Of a stretch of DNA of 64,000 nucleotides, positions 20,543-30,314 are shown piece by piece. Below the pieces are notes generated by a model that saw only the letters and a program-made list of their open reading frames with translations, had not been told where the DNA came from and made no database searches. A program made the position numbers and the translations under genes. This stretch comes from Ferrovibrio terrae (GTDB taxonomy: Bacteria; Pseudomonadota; Alphaproteobacteria; Ferrovibrionales; Ferrovibrionaceae), in contig NZ_CP041636.1 of the NCBI RefSeq assembly GCF_007197755.1, positions 2,392,001 to 2,456,000 of the forward strand, given 5' to 3'. Each line of letters starts with the position of its first letter. Positions within the stretch are counted from its first letter, which is position 1.

Positions 20543-23500
20543 TGAGCCAGAATTCGCCGGCACCTGCCGATGCCGATGGCATCGGCCGCTTTAACCTGTC
20601 TGCCTGGTCGCTGCGGCATCGTTCGCTGATCGGCTTTTTGATGGTACTGCTGCTCGCGGCCGGCGCCATGTCCTACATGCAGCTCGGCCGCGCCGAAGAT
20701 CCGGATTTCACCTTCAAGGTGATGATCGTGCGCACCAACTGGCCCGGCGCCACCGCGCGCGAGGTCGAGCAGCTGGTCACCGACAAGATCGAAAAGAAGC
20801 TGCAGGAGACGCCGTATCTCGACAACGTGCGCAGCTATTCCAAGGCGGCCGAGTCCACCATTTTTATCGCCCTGCGCGACAGCACGCCGCCCAAAGCGGT
20901 GTCGGGCGTATGGTACGAAGTGCGCAAGAAGGTTGGCGATATCCGCCACACCCTGCCGGCTGGCGTGCAGGGGCCGTTCTTCAACGATGAATTCGGCGAT
21001 ACCTTCGGCACCATCTATGCCTTCACCGCCGACGGCTTCACGCATCGCGAGTTGAAGGACTATGTCGAGGACGTGCGCGAAGAACTGCTGCGTATCAAGG
21101 ATGTCGGCAAGGCCGACCTGCTGGGCGTGCAGCCCGAGCGCGTCTTCATCGAATTCTCCAACAAGAAACTCGCCAATCTGGGCATCAGCCCGCAGCAGGT
21201 CATCGACGTCATCCAGGCGCAGAATGCCCAGACCGCGTCAGGCGTGGTGCAGACCTCGTCCGACCGCATCGCTACCCGCGTCAGCGGCGAGATCGAAGGC
21301 CGGGCGCTGGGCGAATTGTCGATCCAGGCCAACGGGCGGCTGATCCGGCTCGGCGACATCGCCGACATCAAGCGCGACTATGCCGATCCGCCCAGTCCGC
21401 GCCTGCGCTACAATGGTCAGGATTCCATCGGGCTGGCCGTCTCCATGGCGAAGGGCGGCAATATGATCGAGCTGGGCAAGCAGCTCGACGCCACCATGAA
21501 GCGGCTCAAGGCCGACATGCCGATCGGCATCGAGGTGCTTCAGGTCGCCGACCAGCCCACAGTCGTGCAGCGCTCGATTTCTGAATTCATGCAGGTGCTG
21601 CTCGAGGCCGTGGTCATCGTGCTGGGCGTCAGCTTCCTCAGCCTTGGCCTGCGCAGCGGCATGGTGGTGATGCTCTGCATCCCGCTGGTGCTGGCCATTA
21701 CCTTTGTGTGCATGCAGATATTCGGCATTGACTTCCACCGTATCTCTCTCGGCGCGCTGATCATCTCGCTTGGACTCCTGGTCGACGACGCGATCATCGC
21801 GGTCGAGATGATGCAGGTAAAAATGGAGCAGGGCTTCGACCGCTTCAGGGCGGCAAGTTTCGCCTATACCTCGACCGCCTTCCCGATGCTGACCGGCACG
21901 CTGATCACGGCGGCCGGTTTCGTGCCGGTCGGCTTCGCCAAGAGTTCAGCCGGCGAATACACCTTCTCGATCTTCGCCGTGGTCACCATCTCACTGCTGG
22001 TGTCGTGGATCGTGGCCGTCATCTTCACGCCCTTCATCGGCTATACCATCCTGCCAACTCCCAAGGCCGGGCATGGCCATGGCGAGGATGTCTATCATCG
22101 CGGCATCTACCGCTATGTGCGGCCGGTGGTGGAATGGTGCGTGCGCCGGCGCTGGATCGTGATCGCCAGCACCATCGTCATCTTCGTGGCGAGCGTTGGT
22201 GGTTTCGGCCTGGTGCAGCAGCAGTTCTTCCCGTCGTCCAACCGGCCCGAGCTCATGGTCGACCTGCGCCTGCCGCAGGGCGCCTCGATCCAGGCCACCG
22301 AGCAGGAGGCGCTCAAGCTGGAGGCGCTGCTCAAGGACGACAAGGATATCGTCAGCTACACGACCTATGTCGGTGCCGGTGCGCCGCGTTTCTACCTGCC
22401 GCTGGATATCCAGCTGCCGAACGACAATTTCGCGCAGGTCGTTGTCCTCACCAAGGGCGATGCCGAGCGTGAGCGTGTGCGCGAAAAGCTGGTGAAAGCC
22501 TTCCAGGACGATTTCATCCTGCTGCGCGGCCGCGTCAACCGGCTCGAAAATGGCCCGCCGGTCGGCTTCCCGGTGCAGTTCCGCGTCAGCGGCCCGGACC
22601 CGATGGAGGTGCGTCGCATCGCCTTCCAGGTCGCCGATGTGATGCGCACCAATCCCAACACGCGCGACGTCAATCTCGATTGGAACGAGCTTAGCAAGGT
22701 GGTGAAGCTGGATGTCGACCAGGCCAAGGCGCGCCTGCTCGGCATTTCCTCGCAGGACTTGGCGACGATGCTCAATTCCATCGTCTCGGGCGTCACCGTC
22801 ACGCAGTATCGCGAAGGCCGCGAGCTGATCGACGTGGTGGCGCGCGCCGAAGCTTCCGAGCGCCTCAGCCTGACCGGCATCCGCGATCTGAATGTGGCCG
22901 GTGCGGAAAGCAGCCGCGCGGTGCCGCTCGGTCAGGTGGCGGAAGTCAGCTACGAACTGGAAGAGGGCATCATCTGGCGGCGTGACCGCCAGCCGGTGAT
23001 CACCGTGCGCGCCGATATCATCGACGGCATCCAGGCGCCGGTGGTGTCGATGCAGATCGAGCCCAAACTGGATGAGCTGCGCAAGCGCCTGCCGCCGAAC
23101 TACCGCGTCGTGCTGGGCGGCGCCATCGAGGAAAGCGCCAAGGCCAATGCCTCGATCGGGGCTGTCGTGCCGGTGATGATCATGATCATGGTCACGCTGC
23201 TGATGGTGCAGCTGCAGTCGGTGTCGCGCATGCTGCTGGTGCTGCTGACCGCGCCGCTCGGCCTGATTGGCGTCACTGTGGGCTTGCTGGTGTTCAACGT
23301 GCCCTTCGGCTTTGTCGCCATGCTGGGCGCGATTGCGCTGGCCGGCATGATCATGCGCAACTCGGTGATCCTGGTCGACCAGATCGAGCAGGATATCGCC
23401 GGCGGCGAAGCCGTCTGGGATGCCATCGTGAACGCCACGCTGCGGCGTTTCCGGCCGATCATCCTGACCGCGCTGGCCGCGATCCTCGGCATGATCCCGC

Positions 23501-23637
23501 TCTCGACCAGCAACTTCTGGGGCCCGATGGCTTACACCATCATCGGCGGCCTGCTGGTGGCGACGCTGCTGACCGTGCTGTTCCTGCCGGCGCTCTATGC
23601 CGCCTGGTTCCGCGTGAAGCGTCCGGCTGCGGCGTAA
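20542..23637 (+). CDS. RND efflux transporter permease, pump 2
   Basis: A 1031-aa RND permease of a subgroup distinct from pump 1: the N-terminus FNLSAWSLRHRSLIGFLMVLLLAAGAMSYMQLGRAEDPDF has the GRAEDPDFTFK pattern, and periplasmic helix motifs include WPGATAREVEQLVTDKIEKKLQE. Helix 4 has LIISLGLLVDDAIIAVEMMQVKMEQG, keeping both aspartates. The second half has IALAGMIMRNSVILVDQIEQDI and ends in the last helix with LYAAWFRVKRP. It works with the lipoprotein adaptor encoded immediately upstream. The outer-membrane component is not encoded here. Substrate unknown. Confidence 0.95.
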   Translation: MSQNSPAPADADGIGRFNLSAWSLRHRSLIGFLMVLLLAAGAMSYMQLGRAEDPDFTFKVMIVRTNWPGATAREVEQLVTDKIEKKLQETPYLDNVRSYSKAAESTIFIALRDSTPPKAVSGVWYEVRKKVGDIRHTLPAGVQGPFFNDEFGDTFGTIYAFTADGFTHRELKDYVEDVREELLRIKDVGKADLLGVQPERVFIEFSNKKLANLGISPQQVIDVIQAQNAQTASGVVQTSSDRIATRVSGEIEGRALGELSIQANGRLIRLGDIADIKRDYADPPSPRLRYNGQDSIGLAVSMAKGGNMIELGKQLDATMKRLKADMPIGIEVLQVADQPTVVQRSISEFMQVLLEAVVIVLGVSFLSLGLRSGMVVMLCIPLVLAITFVCMQIFGIDFHRISLGALIISLGLLVDDAIIAVEMMQVKMEQGFDRFRAASFAYTSTAFPMLTGTLITAAGFVPVGFAKSSAGEYTFSIFAVVTISLLVSWIVAVIFTPFIGYTILPTPKAGHGHGEDVYHRGIYRYVRPVVEWCVRRRWIVIASTIVIFVASVGGFGLVQQQFFPSSNRPELMVDLRLPQGASIQATEQEALKLEALLKDDKDIVSYTTYVGAGAPRFYLPLDIQLPNDNFAQVVVLTKGDAERERVREKLVKAFQDDFILLRGRVNRLENGPPVGFPVQFRVSGPDPMEVRRIAFQVADVMRTNPNTRDVNLDWNELSKVVKLDVDQAKARLLGISSQDLATMLNSIVSGVTVTQYREGRELIDVVARAEASERLSLTGIRDLNVAGAESSRAVPLGQVAEVSYELEEGIIWRRDRQPVITVRADIIDGIQAPVVSMQIEPKLDELRKRLPPNYRVVLGGAIEESAKANASIGAVVPVMIMIMVTLLMVQLQSVSRMLLVLLTAPLGLIGVTVGLLVFNVPFGFVAMLGAIALAGMIMRNSVILVDQIEQDIAGGEAVWDAIVNATLRRFRPIILTALAAILGMIPLSTSNFWGPMAYTIIGGLLVATLLTVLFLPALYAAWFRVKRPAAA

Positions 23638-23640
23638 AGC

Positions 23641-23988
23641 TCAGAGCGTCGATTCGAGCTTCACCTTGTCGGCCTTCACCTTGCTCGGCGAGGTGACGGG
23701 CTGATCGGTCCAGTCATCGCCGCCGGTGACGACGCAGGAGCGGCCATCGGCGCTGGTGATCAGGATCGTCCAGGAGCCGGTCTGCGAGACCAGCAGCTCG
23801 ACGATGCGGTCGCCGACGATGCCGCCGGCCTGCGGCTGCTCGCCGAAGCGCTGGTCCAGCATCGTGCCCATGTCGTCGCGCAGACCGCAGAGCGTGGCCT
23901 GCTGCTGTGCCTGGGCAGCTGGGGTAAATCCGGCAATGGCAACGAGCGAAACGGTGGTAAACGCACTGGCTAAGATGGCCTTGCGCAT
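23641..23988 (-). CDS. Hypothetical secreted protein
   Basis: A 115-aa protein with a clear Sec signal peptide (residues 1-27, ending PAAQAQ). The mature protein has two cysteines (CGLRDDMG and RSCVVTGGDDW), which could form a disulfide, and the segment GDRIVELLVSQTGSWTILITSADGRSC. I recognise the type (small periplasmic proteins common in alphaproteobacteria) but no assigned function. It converges on RND pump 2, 3 bp apart, with no visible terminator between them. GGAGGCCAGCC precedes the start. Confidence 0.75.
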   Translation of the reverse strand: MRKAILASAFTTVSLVAIAGFTPAAQAQQQATLCGLRDDMGTMLDQRFGEQPQAGGIVGDRIVELLVSQTGSWTILITSADGRSCVVTGGDDWTDQPVTSPSKVKADKVKLESTL

Positions 23989-24151
23989 GGCTGGCCTCCT
24001 TCGGTGTGCGCGTCCGCGTCCGGCGAACGCTTCCTGTCACACCAAACTGGATTTCGCCGTTCCGAGTTCCGTTTTTCGCCGTTTAGGGCCGTTACAAGGC
24101 TGTGATCGAATCGTAGCTAAAATCGATTCAGCCAACAATCTCAGCTGGTAA

Positions 24152-25150
24152 CTATGCCGCGTCGTTCAGATGGCAGGCCGACAGCCGACCGGGCGCAATC
24201 TCTTTCAGTGCAGGCACTTCGGCCTTGCAGCGGGCAAAAGCCCTGGGGCAGCGCGGGTGGAAATGGCAGCCCGGCGGCGGATTGAGCGGTGACGGGATTT
24301 CGCCCTTGATCGGCAGATAGTCGCGCCGTTCGGCCACCAGCTTGGGCGCTTCCGCCAGCAGGGCCTGCGTATAGGGATGGTTCGGCGCGGCAAACAGCTG
24401 CTCGGTCGGGGCGCTTTCCACCACGCGGCCAAGATACATGATCACCACGCGGTCGGAGATATGCTCCACCACCGACAGATTGTGGCTGATGAACAGGTAA
24501 GTCAGGCCCAGCTGTTCGCGCAGGTCCATGAACAGGTTCAGCACCTGCGCCTGGATCGACACGTCGAGCGCGGCCACCGCCTCGTCGCAGACGATGAACT
24601 GCGGCTTCACCGCCAGGGCGCGGGCAATGCCGATACGCTGGCGCTGGCCGCCGGAGAACTGGTGCGGATAGCGCTTGCGATAGCGCGGGTCGAGGCCGAC
24701 CTGCAGCATGATCTTCTCGACATAGTCGGCCATTTCGTGGCGCTTGATCATGCCATGCGCCACCGGCGCCTCGCCGATGATCTCTTCCACCCGCATGCGC
24801 GGATTGAGCGAGGCATACGGGTCCTGGAAGATCATCTGCACGCCAAGCTGATAGGCGCGCTGCTCCGCGCTGCTGCGGTCGGCAATGACCTTGCCGCGAT
24901 ACTGGATCGTGCCTTCGGTGGCATCCATGATGCCGGCGACGATGCGCCCGAGCGTGGATTTGCCGCAGCCGCTTTCACCCACCAGGCCGACCACTTCGCC
25001 TTCCTGGATGGTCAGGTCAACATGGTTCACGGCATGCACGGCGCGTTCCTTGATGCCGGCGCCGAACAGGTTGGCGATATGGGCGGCGATATCCAGGCGC
25101 CAGACGAAGCGCTTGGATACGCCCTTCAGTTCGAGAATGGGGCCGGTCAC
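24152..25150 (-). CDS. Oligopeptide/dipeptide ABC transporter ATPase, DppF/OppF type
   Basis: A 332-aa ATPase with Walker A GESGCGKST, Q-loop, signature FSGGQRQRIGIARALAV, Walker B QFIVCDEAVAALD and the family-specific C-terminal oligopeptide tail (LNPPPGCHFHPRCPRAFARC), whose cysteines in related proteins bind a [4Fe-4S] cluster. It is the last gene of a four-gene import cluster and its start overlaps the preceding DppD-type gene by 4 nt. The tail and partner architecture point to a peptide or nickel-type importer. Confidence 0.93.
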   Translation of the reverse strand: MTGPILELKGVSKRFVWRLDIAAHIANLFGAGIKERAVHAVNHVDLTIQEGEVVGLVGESGCGKSTLGRIVAGIMDATEGTIQYRGKVIADRSSAEQRAYQLGVQMIFQDPYASLNPRMRVEEIIGEAPVAHGMIKRHEMADYVEKIMLQVGLDPRYRKRYPHQFSGGQRQRIGIARALAVKPQFIVCDEAVAALDVSIQAQVLNLFMDLREQLGLTYLFISHNLSVVEHISDRVVIMYLGRVVESAPTEQLFAAPNHPYTQALLAEAPKLVAERRDYLPIKGEIPSPLNPPPGCHFHPRCPRAFARCKAEVPALKEIAPGRLSACHLNDAA

Positions 25151-26142
25151 GAAACAACCTCCGCCGGGCTCAGCGGCTTTGCGTCAAACGGATGATGGCA
25201 GCGGGCGCGATGGCCCGGATTGAGTTCGACCAGCTCGGGCATGGTGTCGCAAACCGAGTCGGCACGGCTGCAGCGCGCCTTGAAGCGGCAGCCCGGCGGC
25301 AGGTTCAGCGGCGCAGGCGCCATGCCGGGAATCTGGAACAGGCGCTTGCCGCGCGGCATCGCGCCGGGCACCGAACCGATCAGGCCGCGGGTATAGGGAT
25401 GCTGCGGCCGCTCGATCACGGTGTCGATGGCGCCGGTTTCCACGATCTTGCCGGCATACATCACCATGATGCGGTCGGCCAGGCCGGCCACCACGGAGAG
25501 ATCGTGGGTAATCCAGATCATCGCCGTGCCGGTGTCGCGACACAGCTTGCGCATCTCATACAGGATCTGGCCCTGAATGGTGACATCGAGCGCGGTGGTC
25601 GGCTCGTCGGCGATGATCAGGTCGGGCTTGTGCAGCAAAGCCGTGGCGATGGCGATGCGCTGGCGCATGCCGCCCGAGAACTGGTGCGGGTAGGATTTCA
25701 GCCGGTCTTCAGGTGCGGCGATGCCCACGGACTGCAGCGTCTCGATGCAGCGGGCGCGGGCGGCTTTCTCGCTGACCTTTTCATGGGCCTGCACCGTCTC
25801 GATCATCTGGGTGTCGACGCGCAGCACCGGGTTCAGCGTCATCATCGGATCCTGGAAGATCATCGCGATGCGCGAGCCGCGTAAGGACCGGAGCCGTTCC
25901 GGGCTGGCGGTGGTCAGTTCCTCGCCCTTGAACTTGACACTGCCATTGGCGATGCGGCCAGGCGGGTCGATCAGGCCCAGGATGGTGAAGCCGGTGATCG
26001 ACTTGCCCGAACCGGACTCGCCGACAAGACCGAGGATTTCACCAGCCTCGATGGAGAAGCTGACACCGTCGACGGCACGCACGATGCCGTCGCGGGTGGG
26101 GAACTGGGTTTCGAGATTCTCAACCTGGAGCGTGGCGGTCAT
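25147..26142 (-). CDS. Oligopeptide/dipeptide ABC transporter ATPase, DppD/OppD type
   Basis: A 331-aa ATPase with Walker A GESGSGKS, signature [33 protein letters not shown]-loop in [11 protein letters not shown] and the C-terminal tail [20 protein letters not shown]. The frame extends 14 codons upstream, but ATG at 26142 ([15 protein letters not shown]) is preferred because it follows the permease stop by 13 bp and gives the standard N-terminus. It pairs with the DppF-type ATPase to energise the importer. Confidence 0.93.
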   Translation of the reverse strand: MTATLQVENLETQFPTRDGIVRAVDGVSFSIEAGEILGLVGESGSGKSITGFTILGLIDPPGRIANGSVKFKGEELTTASPERLRSLRGSRIAMIFQDPMMTLNPVLRVDTQMIETVQAHEKVSEKAARARCIETLQSVGIAAPEDRLKSYPHQFSGGMRQRIAIATALLHKPDLIIADEPTTALDVTIQGQILYEMRKLCRDTGTAMIWITHDLSVVAGLADRIMVMYAGKIVETGAIDTVIERPQHPYTRGLIGSVPGAMPRGKRLFQIPGMAPAPLNLPPGCRFKARCSRADSVCDTMPELVELNPGHRARCHHPFDAKPLSPAEVVS

Positions 26143-26155
26143 GGGGCTGCTGGCT

Positions 26156-27094
26156 TTAACGCTTGAGGCGGGGATTGAGGACATCGCGCAACTGATCGCC
26201 GACCAGATTGATGGCGATGATCACCACGGTGAGGACGATACCGGGGAACAGCGAGATCCAGTAGACGCCGCTGAGCAGGTAGTCGAAGCCGTTGGAGATC
26301 AGCATGCCCAGCGAGGGCTCGGTGACCGGTACGCCGAGGCCGAGGAAGCTGAGCGTGGCCTCCAGTGTGATGGCGCGGGCGATGTTGATGGTGGCGATCA
26401 CGATCAGCGGCGGCAGGCAGTTGGGCAGCAGATGCTTGAGCAGCATGCGCATCCGGCTGATGCCCAGGCAGCGCGCCGCCTCGATATATTCCTTGTTGCG
26501 TTCCACCAGAGCGGCACCGTGCGCGGCGCGGGCGAAATAGGCCCATTGCACGGCGACCAGCGCGAAGATCACCTTGTCAACGCCATTGCCCAGCACCGCC
26601 AGCAGGATCAGTGCGATCAGGATGGCGGGGAAAGACAGCTGGATATCGACGAAGCGCATGATCAGCGCATCGACCTTGCCGCCGCTATAGGCCGCCAGCA
26701 ACCCGGCGATCGAGCCGATGGCCAGCGCGACCACCACCGAGACCACGCCGACCATCAGAGAAATGCGCAGGCCATACAGCATGGCGCTCAGCATGTCGCG
26801 GCCCTGGCCGTCGCTGCCGAGCAGGAAGGCGAAACCTTCGCCCGACATTTCACCGGGCGGCAGGCGCGCGTCCATGATGTCGAGCTTGGCCAGGTCGTAG
26901 GGGTCCTGCGGCGAGATGAAGGATGCGATCAGCGATGCGCCGATCATCAGCACCAGCAGCACAAGGCCGAGCATGGCCAGCTTGCTTTCGGCGAACTCGG
27001 CGACGATGCGCTTCCACGGCGCCTCGGTCTTGGCGAGCGGCGCGCCTGTCACGGCAGTCTGGGTGGCGCCAATGGAGACTGGGGTCTGACTCAT
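26156..27094 (-). CDS. Peptide-type ABC transporter permease, DppC type
   Basis: A 312-aa permease with an N-terminal OppC-type extension (residues 1-40) and six predicted helices. Typical features are GTDGQGRDMLSAMLYGLRISLMVG-like sequence (LLGSDGQGRDMLSAMLYGLR), FPAILIALILLAVLG and the EAA loop YIEAARCLGISRMRMLLKHLLPN. It overlaps the DppB-type gene by 4 nt. Together the two permeases form the membrane channel of the importer. Confidence 0.93.
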   Translation of the reverse strand: MSQTPVSIGATQTAVTGAPLAKTEAPWKRIVAEFAESKLAMLGLVLLVLMIGASLIASFISPQDPYDLAKLDIMDARLPPGEMSGEGFAFLLGSDGQGRDMLSAMLYGLRISLMVGVVSVVVALAIGSIAGLLAAYSGGKVDALIMRFVDIQLSFPAILIALILLAVLGNGVDKVIFALVAVQWAYFARAAHGAALVERNKEYIEAARCLGISRMRMLLKHLLPNCLPPLIVIATINIARAITLEATLSFLGLGVPVTEPSLGMLISNGFDYLLSGVYWISLFPGIVLTVVIIAINLVGDQLRDVLNPRLKR

Positions 27095-28065
27095 TTCGCC
27101 TCTCCCAGACGCACGCGCGGATCAAGCACGGAATAAAGGATGTCGACGATCAGGCTGATGATCACCAGCAGGAAGACGACAACGAGCAGGTAGGCCACCA
27201 CGACCGGGCGGTCGAGATGCACGATGGAATCGATCAGCAGCTTGCCCATGCCGGGCCAGGAGAAGATCGTTTCGGTGATGACGGCAAAGGCGATCAGGCT
27301 GCCCAGCTCAAGACCGGTCACGGTGGTGATCGGCACCATGATGTTCTTCAGGATATGCACGCCGATCACGCGCTTTTCGCTCAGGCCCTTGGCGCGGGCG
27401 AATTTCACGTAATCCATCAGCATCACTTCGCGCGCGGTGGCGCGGGCCAGGCGGATGATCAGGGCGCATTTCGACAGGCCCAGCGTCAGCGCGGGCAGTG
27501 CCAGATATTTCCAGCCGGCCAGCGACAGGAAGCTGACATGGATGCCGAGCACTTCCATCGTCGGGCCGCGGCCAGAGGCCGGCAGCCAGCCGAGCTGTAC
27601 GGCGAAGACCATGATCAGCATCAGGCCGACCCAGAAATTCGGCAGCGAGAAGCCGAGCACCGAGCCGGCCATGATGGCGCGGGCGGTGACGGTCTCGTGG
27701 CGCAGGCCGGCATACAGCCCGAGCGGCACGCCGATGACGACCGACGAGATGGTGGCAATCAGCGCCAGTTCCAGCGTCGCCGGCATGCGTTCGAGGATCA
27801 GGTTGATCGCCGGCTGGCCGAAGACGAAAGACTTGCCGAAGTTGCCCTGCAGCGCCGAGGTGACGAAGGTGAAATACTGTTCCCACATCGGCCGGTCGAG
27901 GCCGAGCGACTTTGCGATGGCTTCGCGGTCGAGTTCGGTCGCTTCCGGGCTGACCAGGATCGCGAGTGGATCACCAATCATGTAGATGCCGACGAAAACC
28001 AGCACCGACATAACCGCCATGACCAACGCCGCCTGCATCAGGCGTCTGATGATAAAAACGAGCAT
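27091..28065 (-). CDS. Peptide-type ABC transporter permease, DppB type
   Basis: A 324-aa permease, first gene of the cluster. It starts MLVFIIRRLMQAALVMAVMSVLVFVGIYMIGDPLAIL, the family N-terminal helix, and has the EAA loop VMLMDYVKFARAKGLSEKRVIGVHILKN and the C-terminal segment DRPVVVAYLLVVVFLLVIISLIVDILYSVLDPRVR. No substrate-binding protein gene is found before or after the cluster, so specificity is set by a protein encoded elsewhere or by a lost gene. Confidence 0.93.
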   Translation of the reverse strand: MLVFIIRRLMQAALVMAVMSVLVFVGIYMIGDPLAILVSPEATELDREAIAKSLGLDRPMWEQYFTFVTSALQGNFGKSFVFGQPAINLILERMPATLELALIATISSVVIGVPLGLYAGLRHETVTARAIMAGSVLGFSLPNFWVGLMLIMVFAVQLGWLPASGRGPTMEVLGIHVSFLSLAGWKYLALPALTLGLSKCALIIRLARATAREVMLMDYVKFARAKGLSEKRVIGVHILKNIMVPITTVTGLELGSLIAFAVITETIFSWPGMGKLLIDSIVHLDRPVVVAYLLVVVFLLVIISLIVDILYSVLDPRVRLGEAK

Positions 28066-28402
28066 GACTTAGAAACGCCCCGCGACCTGTTTCTGCCGGC
28101 ACCATTCTGCACGATGGTTCATACCGGCGGTTCCCGAAGCAATAACCGAAACGACATGCAGTGCCTAGGTTTTCTTAGAGAATGACCTGATAACCCGGCG
28201 GTATGGCTTTTTGCACCGCAGAAAAGCATGCGGCAGTCAGAGCGAGAGTGGGGATCTCGCGCGGGGTTGTATATCTGGAGCCGGACCACCAATCCCATTG
28301 GTCCGCAAACAAAAGCGCCGCCGGTGATCAGACCGGCGGCGCCAATGATGTCAGACGTAACTGCCCAGAAGCTCTCTTGGCAGGCTCCGCTGGTAGTTGC
28401 GA
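28066..28402. other. Intergenic region between TrcR and the peptide importer
   Basis: This 337-bp region has no supportable gene. It carries the TrcR terminator (28315-28342), a second hairpin with arms 28282-28287 and 28298-28303 (ggacca/tggtcc), and, towards 28066-28250, the space for the leftward promoter of the peptide importer operon. I could not assign a convincing -35/-10 pair. Confidence 0.5.
28315..28342 (-). terminator. Terminator downstream of trcR
   Basis: A perfect 11-bp stem (gcgccgccggt at 28315-28325 with accggcggcgc at 28332-28342) and 6-nt loop. Read leftward it is followed by a T-rich stretch (ttttgtttg). It lies 60 bp after the trcR stop. Confidence 0.85.
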
Positions 28403-29032
28403 TCAGTTCTCGCTGTCGCCGGCAGGTTCGGCGGCCGGTGCTTCAGCCGGAGCGGTTTCGGCGCGTGACACAGCGCGGGCTTCGCGCGCATCGCGCTTTT
28501 CCTTGTTCTGCTTGCGCTTGGCAGCGAGCAGCAGCACGCGGTCGAGTTCCATCTGGCTGCAGATGCCGAGATAGACCGGATCGCGCGGCTTGATGTTGGC
28601 GTGATTGGGATGCGTGTGGTTCTTCACGCGATCGATGGTCGCCTTGGTGGTGCCGAGCAGCTTCTGGATCTGCGCGGTCTGCACTTCCGGATGATACTTC
28701 AGCAGCCAGGCGATGGCGTCGGGACGATCCTGGCGCTTGGAGACTGGCGTGTACTTGGCGCCCTTGGTCTTGTGGCGCTGCAGTGGCACGGTCGGCGCCA
28801 GCAGCTTCAGATCGCCGCTCGGGTCCTTTTCGCAGCGCTCGATCTCGTTCGGGCCGAGCTGGCCGTTGGCAACCGGGTCGAGACCGACAATGCCGATGGC
28901 CACTTCGCCGTCAGCAATGCCCTTCACTTCCAGCACATGCAGGCCGCAGAAGCGGGCAATCTGGTCGAAGGTCAGCTTGGTATTATCGATCAGCCACACG
29001 GCAGTGGCTTTGGGCATCAACGGCAATGCCAT
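28403..29032 (-). CDS. trcR: TrcR/DUF1013 family cell-cycle transcription regulator
   Basis: A 209-aa protein starting at ATG 29032 (MALPLMPKATAVWLIDNTKLTFDQIARFCGLH), preceded by GAGAAGGATATTACCA; the frame runs further upstream without a better start. The N-terminal part looks like a helix-turn-helix (FDQIARFCGLHVLEVKGIADGE) and a second similar segment lies at TAQIQKLLGTTKATIDRVKNHTHPN. The basic C-terminus (AAKRKQNKEKRDAREAR) ends in an acidic Ala-rich tail. This family is highly conserved in alphaproteobacteria and has been linked to RNA polymerase and cell-cycle transcription. It is a monocistronic gene with its own terminator. Confidence 0.9.
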   Translation of the reverse strand: MALPLMPKATAVWLIDNTKLTFDQIARFCGLHVLEVKGIADGEVAIGIVGLDPVANGQLGPNEIERCEKDPSGDLKLLAPTVPLQRHKTKGAKYTPVSKRQDRPDAIAWLLKYHPEVQTAQIQKLLGTTKATIDRVKNHTHPNHANIKPRDPVYLGICSQMELDRVLLLAAKRKQNKEKRDAREARAVSRAETAPAEAPAAEPAGDSEN

Positions 29033-29159
29033 TGGTAATATCCTTCTCAGGCGGCCGGCCGGGCTCATCGGCCGCCCGCGGGGGCGAATTCGCGCGACAA
29101 TATAGTGCATCGGACCGGGGGTGCAACCGCCCCCGGGGTGCTAAGTCATTGTATTTATA

Positions 29160-30167
29160 TCAGATCACCAGCAAAACTTTGCCGACATGGTCGCCGTGGT
29201 CGATCCGGGCATGGGCCTGGGCGGCTTCGGCCAGGGGGAAGCGGCTGTCGATGATGGCCTTGAGCCGGCCATCGGCAAAAGCCGGCCAGACCCTGGCTTC
29301 CAGCGCCCGGGCGATCTCGCCCTTGAAGGCAATCGGGCGGGGCCGCAGCGTCGAGCCGGTCACGGTCAGGCGCTTGCGCATCACCAGGCTGAGGTCGCCT
29401 TCGCCCTTCGGCCCGCCCTGCACGGCGATGATCACCAGCCGGCCTTCCTCGGCAAGGGCTTTGATGTTCGGCGTCAGGTATTTGCCGCCCACCATGTCGA
29501 GAATGACATCCACGCCCTTGCCGTCGGTGAGCTCGGCGATCCGCGCGGCGAAATCCTCGGTCTTGTAGTTGATCGCCTTTTCGGCGCCGAGGCTTTCGCA
29601 GAAGCGGCATTTCTCCTCGGTGCCCGCCGTGGCGAAGATGCGCTTCGCGCCCAGCAGCTTGGCGAGCTGGATCGCGGCGACGCCGATGCCCGAGGCGCCG
29701 CCATGGATCAGTATGCTTTCACCGGCCTGCAACTGGCCGCGATCCGCGATGTTAGTCCACACGGTGAACCAGTTTTCCGGCAGCGCTGCGGCTTCGGCCA
29801 TGTCGAGACCGGCGGGTACCGGCAGGCATTGTTCGGCCGGCGCCGTGCAGTAGGTGGCGTAGCCACCACCGGCTACCAGCGCGCAGACCTTGTCGCCGAT
29901 CTTCCAGCGCGACACGTCCTTGCCGAGGGCAACAACTTCGCCGGCCACTTCCAGGCCCGGCGTGTCCGGTGCGCCCGGCGGCGGCGGATACATGCCAGAG
30001 CGTTGCAGCACGTCCGGGCGGTTCACGCCGGCCGCATGCACCTTGATCAGCACTTCGCCCTCGGCGGGCTGCACCATGGGGCGTTCGGCGGATTTCAGCA
30101 CCTCGGGCCCGCCGGGCTGGCTGATCTCGATCACGGTCATGGTTTCTGGCATGGTCTGCGGCAGCAT
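29160..30167 (-). CDS. NAD(P)H-quinone oxidoreductase, zinc-independent MDR family (PIG3-like)
   Basis: A 335-aa medium-chain dehydrogenase/reductase. It has the N-terminal GroES-like domain (EGEVLIKVHAAGVNRPDVLQRSGMYPPPPGAPDTPGLEVAGEV) and a Rossmann domain with ESILIHGGASGIGVAAIQLAKLLGAKR. The zinc-ligand residues of alcohol dehydrogenases are absent, as in quinone oxidoreductases. It transfers hydride from NADPH to quinones or other electrophiles. Alternative starts at internal Met 6 and 10 are possible. Divergent from the DUF1192 gene. Confidence 0.92.
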   Translation of the reverse strand: MLPQTMPETMTVIEISQPGGPEVLKSAERPMVQPAEGEVLIKVHAAGVNRPDVLQRSGMYPPPPGAPDTPGLEVAGEVVALGKDVSRWKIGDKVCALVAGGGYATYCTAPAEQCLPVPAGLDMAEAAALPENWFTVWTNIADRGQLQAGESILIHGGASGIGVAAIQLAKLLGAKRIFATAGTEEKCRFCESLGAEKAINYKTEDFAARIAELTDGKGVDVILDMVGGKYLTPNIKALAEEGRLVIIAVQGGPKGEGDLSLVMRKRLTVTGSTLRPRPIAFKGEIARALEARVWPAFADGRLKAIIDSRFPLAEAAQAHARIDHGDHVGKVLLVI

Positions 30168-30314
30168 GCGCGTCTCCTCAGGGGTCGGTCAGTGATCTAA
30201 CGGGCCAGCTTCGTTACGGCAAGTCGGGCCGCCACGGCAAGCCGGCAGGTTTCGCTTTATCCGGCTTTCCGGCATTGGGTAGTATGTGGTCCAGATTGGA
30301 TCAGGGAGGCCGGA

